From contig CM028883.1 of NCBI GenBank assembly GCA_016801885.1, forward strand, positions 27,509,143 to 27,573,142: 64,000 nucleotides of DNA, written 5' to 3'. Shown here in pieces: positions 60,598 through 64,000 of the stretch (positions are counted from its first letter, which is position 1; each line of letters opens with the position of its first letter). A model generated the notes under the pieces. The model was given only the letters and a program-made list of their open reading frames with translations. It was not told the origin of the DNA and did no database searches. Both the position numbers and the translations under genes were made by a program. Source of the DNA: Toxotes chatareus (taxonomy: Eukaryota; Chordata; Actinopteri; Toxotidae).

Positions 60598-60849
60598 TCT
60601 ACTTCTGGAGAACAGAGACATGTGTTCCATTTTGTTTTTCTTTTTTGTTTTTTTGTTCTCTTTTTTTTCCTTCTGTATTTTACTGTGGCCCTAGGCGAAA
60701 GTATTTTATGTGAGTGCTGTAGATCGTGCATAGGCAAAGCAGCAGTTGGTTTCTTGTGGAGGAAGTTTCAGTGAGGATTTGTTTCCGGTGTGTACTCTTC
60801 TCACCTCATTTAGGACTAAGGTCGCCTGCCTATTGGTCAAGGTGTAGCT

Positions 60850-61914
60850 ATGGAGGGAGAGTTGCAAGAGTTGAGGGAATTAGTTGCGCAGTTGCGAGCA
60901 GATAATGAGAGGCTGCGGCAGGAACAGGCTGCGGCCGTGCCTGGTCCTAGCACCATGGCCTCTAATTCTTCTGTGCCCCCTATTGCTCCTTCTATTGCTA
61001 ACGCCCCATTAGCAGAGAGGTTGGTCTTTGTGCCACGTGACCGGAAATGTCCCATGTTCAGGGGAAGAACAGGTATAGGGTTAGCTGAGTGGCTTGAGGA
61101 GGTACAGGCTTGCATGCGAGCGCGCCGCCTGTCTGCAGCCGATCAGGCTTTCTTCTTGTTTGATCATCTTGAGGGAGAGGCACGTGAGGAGATTAAATTT
61201 CGTGCAGAGAGGGAAGACCCAGCCCAGATAATTGCTGTGCTGCAGGAGCTTTATGGCCCCTCTGACTCCTATGTAGCCTTGCAGGAGGCGTTCTTCTCCC
61301 GGCGGCAGCAAGAAGGTGAGACTTTGCAAGAGTTTTCTCTTGCATTAATGAGCCTCATGGCATCTGTTAGACAGTGTGCACCTAGTGGTGTGCCAAATGC
61401 TGAGGTTTTGCTGCGCGATCAATTTGTGGAGTACGTTATTGATGGTGCTTTGCGCCGTGAATTGAAACAGTTTGTGCGCAGGCAGCCTACTGCTACATTA
61501 CTGGAGATTAGGAGCGAGGCGATCAGGTGGGAGCGCGAGGGTTTGCCAGGGGGCGTCAGAGGCCGCAGTCACTCAGTTCCATCTATCTTTGGCCTTCAGT
61601 GTGGCGTTCAGAGTTGTTCTCAGGTGGTGCCGGCCAACGTACCTTATGTGACTGAGCTGAGCGAGATGAGGGAGATGTTAAAGCTACAACAAGAGCAGCT
61701 CAACCAGCTCACCCGAAGCATTTCTCGCCTGCAGAACCCCCCTCAGAGCAGTCGCCCCTCCCATCGTGGCCCTGTCATCTGTAGACGATGCCAGCAGCCA
61801 GGTCACTATGCCCGGGAGTGTGACGGGGTGCGTGTTGGGCCTCGCACTCAGCCATCTTTGCCTGCTTCACAGCCTAATAGGCAGCCCCAGTCTGGTTTGC
61901 CATCGGAAAACTAG
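60850..61914 (+). CDS. gag: Ty3/gypsy Gag polyprotein
   Basis: A single open frame of 354 residues starting MEGELQELRELVAQLRADNE, a coiled-coil-like start. A capsid-type central region follows: MFRGRTGIGLAEWLEEVQAC and ALQEAFFSRRQQEGETLQEF, which resembles the retrotransposon Gag/PNMA-like fold. The protein ends with one CCHC zinc knuckle, CRRCQQPGHYARECDG, at residues about 311-326 (61780-61821). Gag packages the element RNA into virus-like particles. The frame is uninterrupted, so the copy is fairly young. It overlaps pol by 34 bases in the -1 frame. ATG 60850 is the first in-frame start after the leader. Confidence 0.9.
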   Translation: MEGELQELRELVAQLRADNERLRQEQAAAVPGPSTMASNSSVPPIAPSIANAPLAERLVFVPRDRKCPMFRGRTGIGLAEWLEEVQACMRARRLSAADQAFFLFDHLEGEAREEIKFRAEREDPAQIIAVLQELYGPSDSYVALQEAFFSRRQQEGETLQEFSLALMSLMASVRQCAPSGVPNAEVLLRDQFVEYVIDGALRRELKQFVRRQPTATLLEIRSEAIRWEREGLPGGVRGRSHSVPSIFGLQCGVQSCSQVVPANVPYVTELSEMREMLKLQQEQLNQLTRSISRLQNPPQSSRPSHRGPVICRRCQQPGHYARECDGVRVGPRTQPSLPASQPNRQPQSGLPSEN

Positions 61915-64000
61915 CGCCCGCCGAATTGCAGAGCCACAGTTCGGGGGGTGCAGCCACTGGCTCAGAGGGAGCTTCAGCTAGTTGGGGAGAAGCTTCCAAG
62001 CTCATGTCATCTTGTCCACATGTAGACGTGAGCATGGGTGGAATTAAAGTTCCCTGCTTAGTGGACACTGGGTCCATGGTATCCACAGTCACTGAGAGCT
62101 TCTTCCACCAACATTTTGAACCTTGGGGCCGGGAGAGGCTCCAGTCTTGTCACTGGCTACAGCTCAGCGCAGCTAATGGGTTGGCTATTCCATACATTGG
62201 TTATCTGGAGCTGGACGTGGAGCTTTGTGGTAAGTTCATGGCACGCTGTGGTGTGTTGGTGGTCAAGGACCCCCCTGGTGGTGTTGCTTCTCGGGTCCCT
62301 GGTGTTTTGGGGATGAACATCATCCGTAGATGCTATAAGGAGCTCTTTGGCCAGCATGGCTTGGCTTTGTTTGACTTGCCCTCAGTATCTGGGGCACCAG
62401 AGTCTGTTGTTGAGGCATTACAAAAATGCCATCAAGCCAGTGTCAAGGCCCCTCAAAGTACCCCGGGCAAGGTCAGGGTGCGTGGTAGGAAGGCTTGTCG
62501 GATTCCTGGTGGTGCGATGAAGATTGTTGCAGCCACATGCTCAGAGCAATATGTTGGCAAGACAGTGTTGTTTGAGCCTTTAGACTCTGGCCTTCCTGCT
62601 GGACTGCTTGCCTCTCCAGCTCTGGTCCGTATAGAACGGGGCACTGCCTACATTCCTATTGTGAATGTGGGCTCTACTGACGTGCTGGTCTATCCTCGCA
62701 CGGCGGTTGGCACCTTGAATGAGGCCAGTGTGGTCAGCCTGCCTGCGGGGGTCAGTGAGGTGCCTTCTGGTGTGGCCATGGTGGCATCCCAGACAGTTTC
62801 TGATCCTGTGCAGGATCAGATACAAGCTGTGGATTTGTGTCCGTTGCCTGCTGAAGAACAAGGGAAGGTCAGGTCCCTCCTTCAGAAGTACACTCCAGTC
62901 TTCTCTGCCCATGATGGTGATCTAGGCTGTACCAATTTGGTAGCTCATGAGATCCCTTTGCTGGATGATGTTCCAGTCCGGCAGCGCTATCGGCGCATAC
63001 CACCATCGGACTATGAAGTGGCAAAGGAGCATATTAATCAATTGCTTGAGGCACAGGTGATCAGGGAGAGTAGCAGCCCGTATGCTTCTCCCATTGTGTT
63101 GGTGAAAAAGAAGGACGGCAGCCTCCGTATGTGTGTTGACTACAGGCAGCTCAACAGTAAGACCAGGAAGGATGCCTTCCCTCTCCCCCGCATCGATGAA
63201 TCCCTCGATGCCTTGACGGGTGCTCGCTGGTTTTCCACCCTGGACTTAGCCAGCGGGTATAACCAGGTTCCAGTGGCAGAAGCAGACCGGCCTAAAACGG
63301 CATTCTGCACACCATTTGGCCTCTTTGAGTGGAACCGCATGCCCTTTGGGCTCTGCAATGCTCCTAGCACCTTCCAGAGACTGATGCAACGGATTTTTGG
63401 CGACCAACAGTGCCAGTCTCTGCTCCTCTATCTGGATGACATTGTGGTTTTCTCCTCCACAGTCGAGCAGCATCTAGAGAGGTTGGAGGTGGTGCTGGGA
63501 CGGTTGCAACGGGAAGGTCTCAAAGCGAAACTGTCCAAGTGTGCCTTCTTCCAGCGGGAAGTGCGCTATTTGGGGCATGTGGTGTCTGATCGGGGTGTTT
63601 CCACAGATCCTAGCAAGGTGGAGGTCGTGGCCAACTGGCAGCCTCCAACCACCATCTCTGAGCTGCGGTCGTTCCTTGGCTTTGCCAGTTACTACCGGCG
63701 GTTTGTGGAGGGTTTTGCCAAGTTGGCTGCCCCCCTACACAAGCTAGTTGCTGAGCTTGGAGGCACCAAGTCAAGGAGATCAGAGCATGGGATCAGTGGG
63801 CACTGGACTGAGGAGTGCTGCCACAGCTTCGAAATGCTTAAAACCAGGCTCACCGATGCACCGGTGCTTGCTTATGCTGACTTTTCCCTCCCTTTCATCT
63901 TGGAGGTTGATGCAAGCCATGGTGGCTTGGGAGCTGTGCTGTCGCAGGAGCAGGGTGGCAAGGTGAGGCCCATCGCTTATGCCAGCCGAGGCTTGAGGCC
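61881..64000 (+). CDS. pol: Ty3/gypsy Pol polyprotein (partial; runs off the window)
   Basis: Open in the -1 frame relative to gag from just after TAG 61878-61880 to the last base. Aspartic protease: LVDTGSMVSTVTESFF at 62058-62105. Reverse transcriptase: YRRIPPSDYEVAKEHINQLL, SLRMCVDYRQLN, TAFCTPFGLFEWNRMPFGLC, and the catalytic YLDD at 63429-63440. RNase H begins around 63860 with FILEVDASHGGLGAVLSQEQ. Integrase is beyond the edge. No stop or frameshift occurs in over 2 kb. The protein matures from a Gag-Pol precursor and copies the element RNA in particles. Expression probably needs -1 frameshifting near the gag stop. Confidence 0.9.

Overview
The window is genomic DNA from a teleost fish. 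It has split genes with GT-AG introns, vertebrate-specific hormone and cytokine genes, and a dense load of fish repeats (L2-, RTE/Rex3- and L1-type LINEs, Tc1/mariner and CACTA-like DNA transposons, Ty3/gypsy elements). No bacterial, rRNA, tRNA or CRISPR features were seen.

Left part (1-24.7 kb). Two exon-like segments at 134-934 may be the 3' end of a plus-strand gene; plekha6 is a guess from human gene order. They are followed by a long 3'UTR-like stretch with a poly(A) signal at 4565. golt1a (6373-9634, +) is complete in five exons and encodes a 129-residue Golgi transport protein. kiss1 (14601-16183 coding, -, with a likely non-coding first exon near 19.5 kb) is complete and encodes the kisspeptin-1 core decapeptide YNLNSFGLRY. 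golt1a and kiss1 lie tail to tail. An unassigned 73-codon exon-like ORF lies between them (12337-12557, -), and an orphan signal-peptide-like exon lies at 24637-24695 (-).

Middle part (25-44.5 kb). csf1 (macrophage colony-stimulating factor, -) runs from an isolated 10-residue first exon at 42012-41983, with a TATA box at 42204, across an 11.8-kb intron to four cytokine-domain exons ending at 26470. Its C-terminal and membrane exons were not found. Intron 1 holds a Tc1-like element with about 190-bp inverted repeats, a mariner fragment, L2 tails and a gypsy fragment.

Right part (44.5-64 kb) is almost entirely mobile DNA. An L2-like LINE (44.6-47.3 and 55.1-55.4 kb) is split by a second LINE (47310-55068) flanked by a recognisable imperfect 16-bp duplication. 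The 3'UTR of that second LINE is in turn split by a 4.8-kb CACTA-like transposon (50181-54973). This transposon has GTACC-rich ends. It carries a nine-exon gene with a SAM-like domain next to the C-terminal stub of a transposase. Beyond it come minisatellites, an antisense gypsy remnant, and the 5' part of a plus-strand Ty3/gypsy element: probable LTR, primer-binding site, gag, and an uninterrupted pol in the -1 frame that runs off the window end.

The three host genes act separately: Golgi/ER vesicle traffic, reproductive neuroendocrine signalling, and macrophage/pigment-cell growth-factor signalling. The most unusual object is the CACTA-like element carrying the SAM-domain gene, in a three-level nested insertion.
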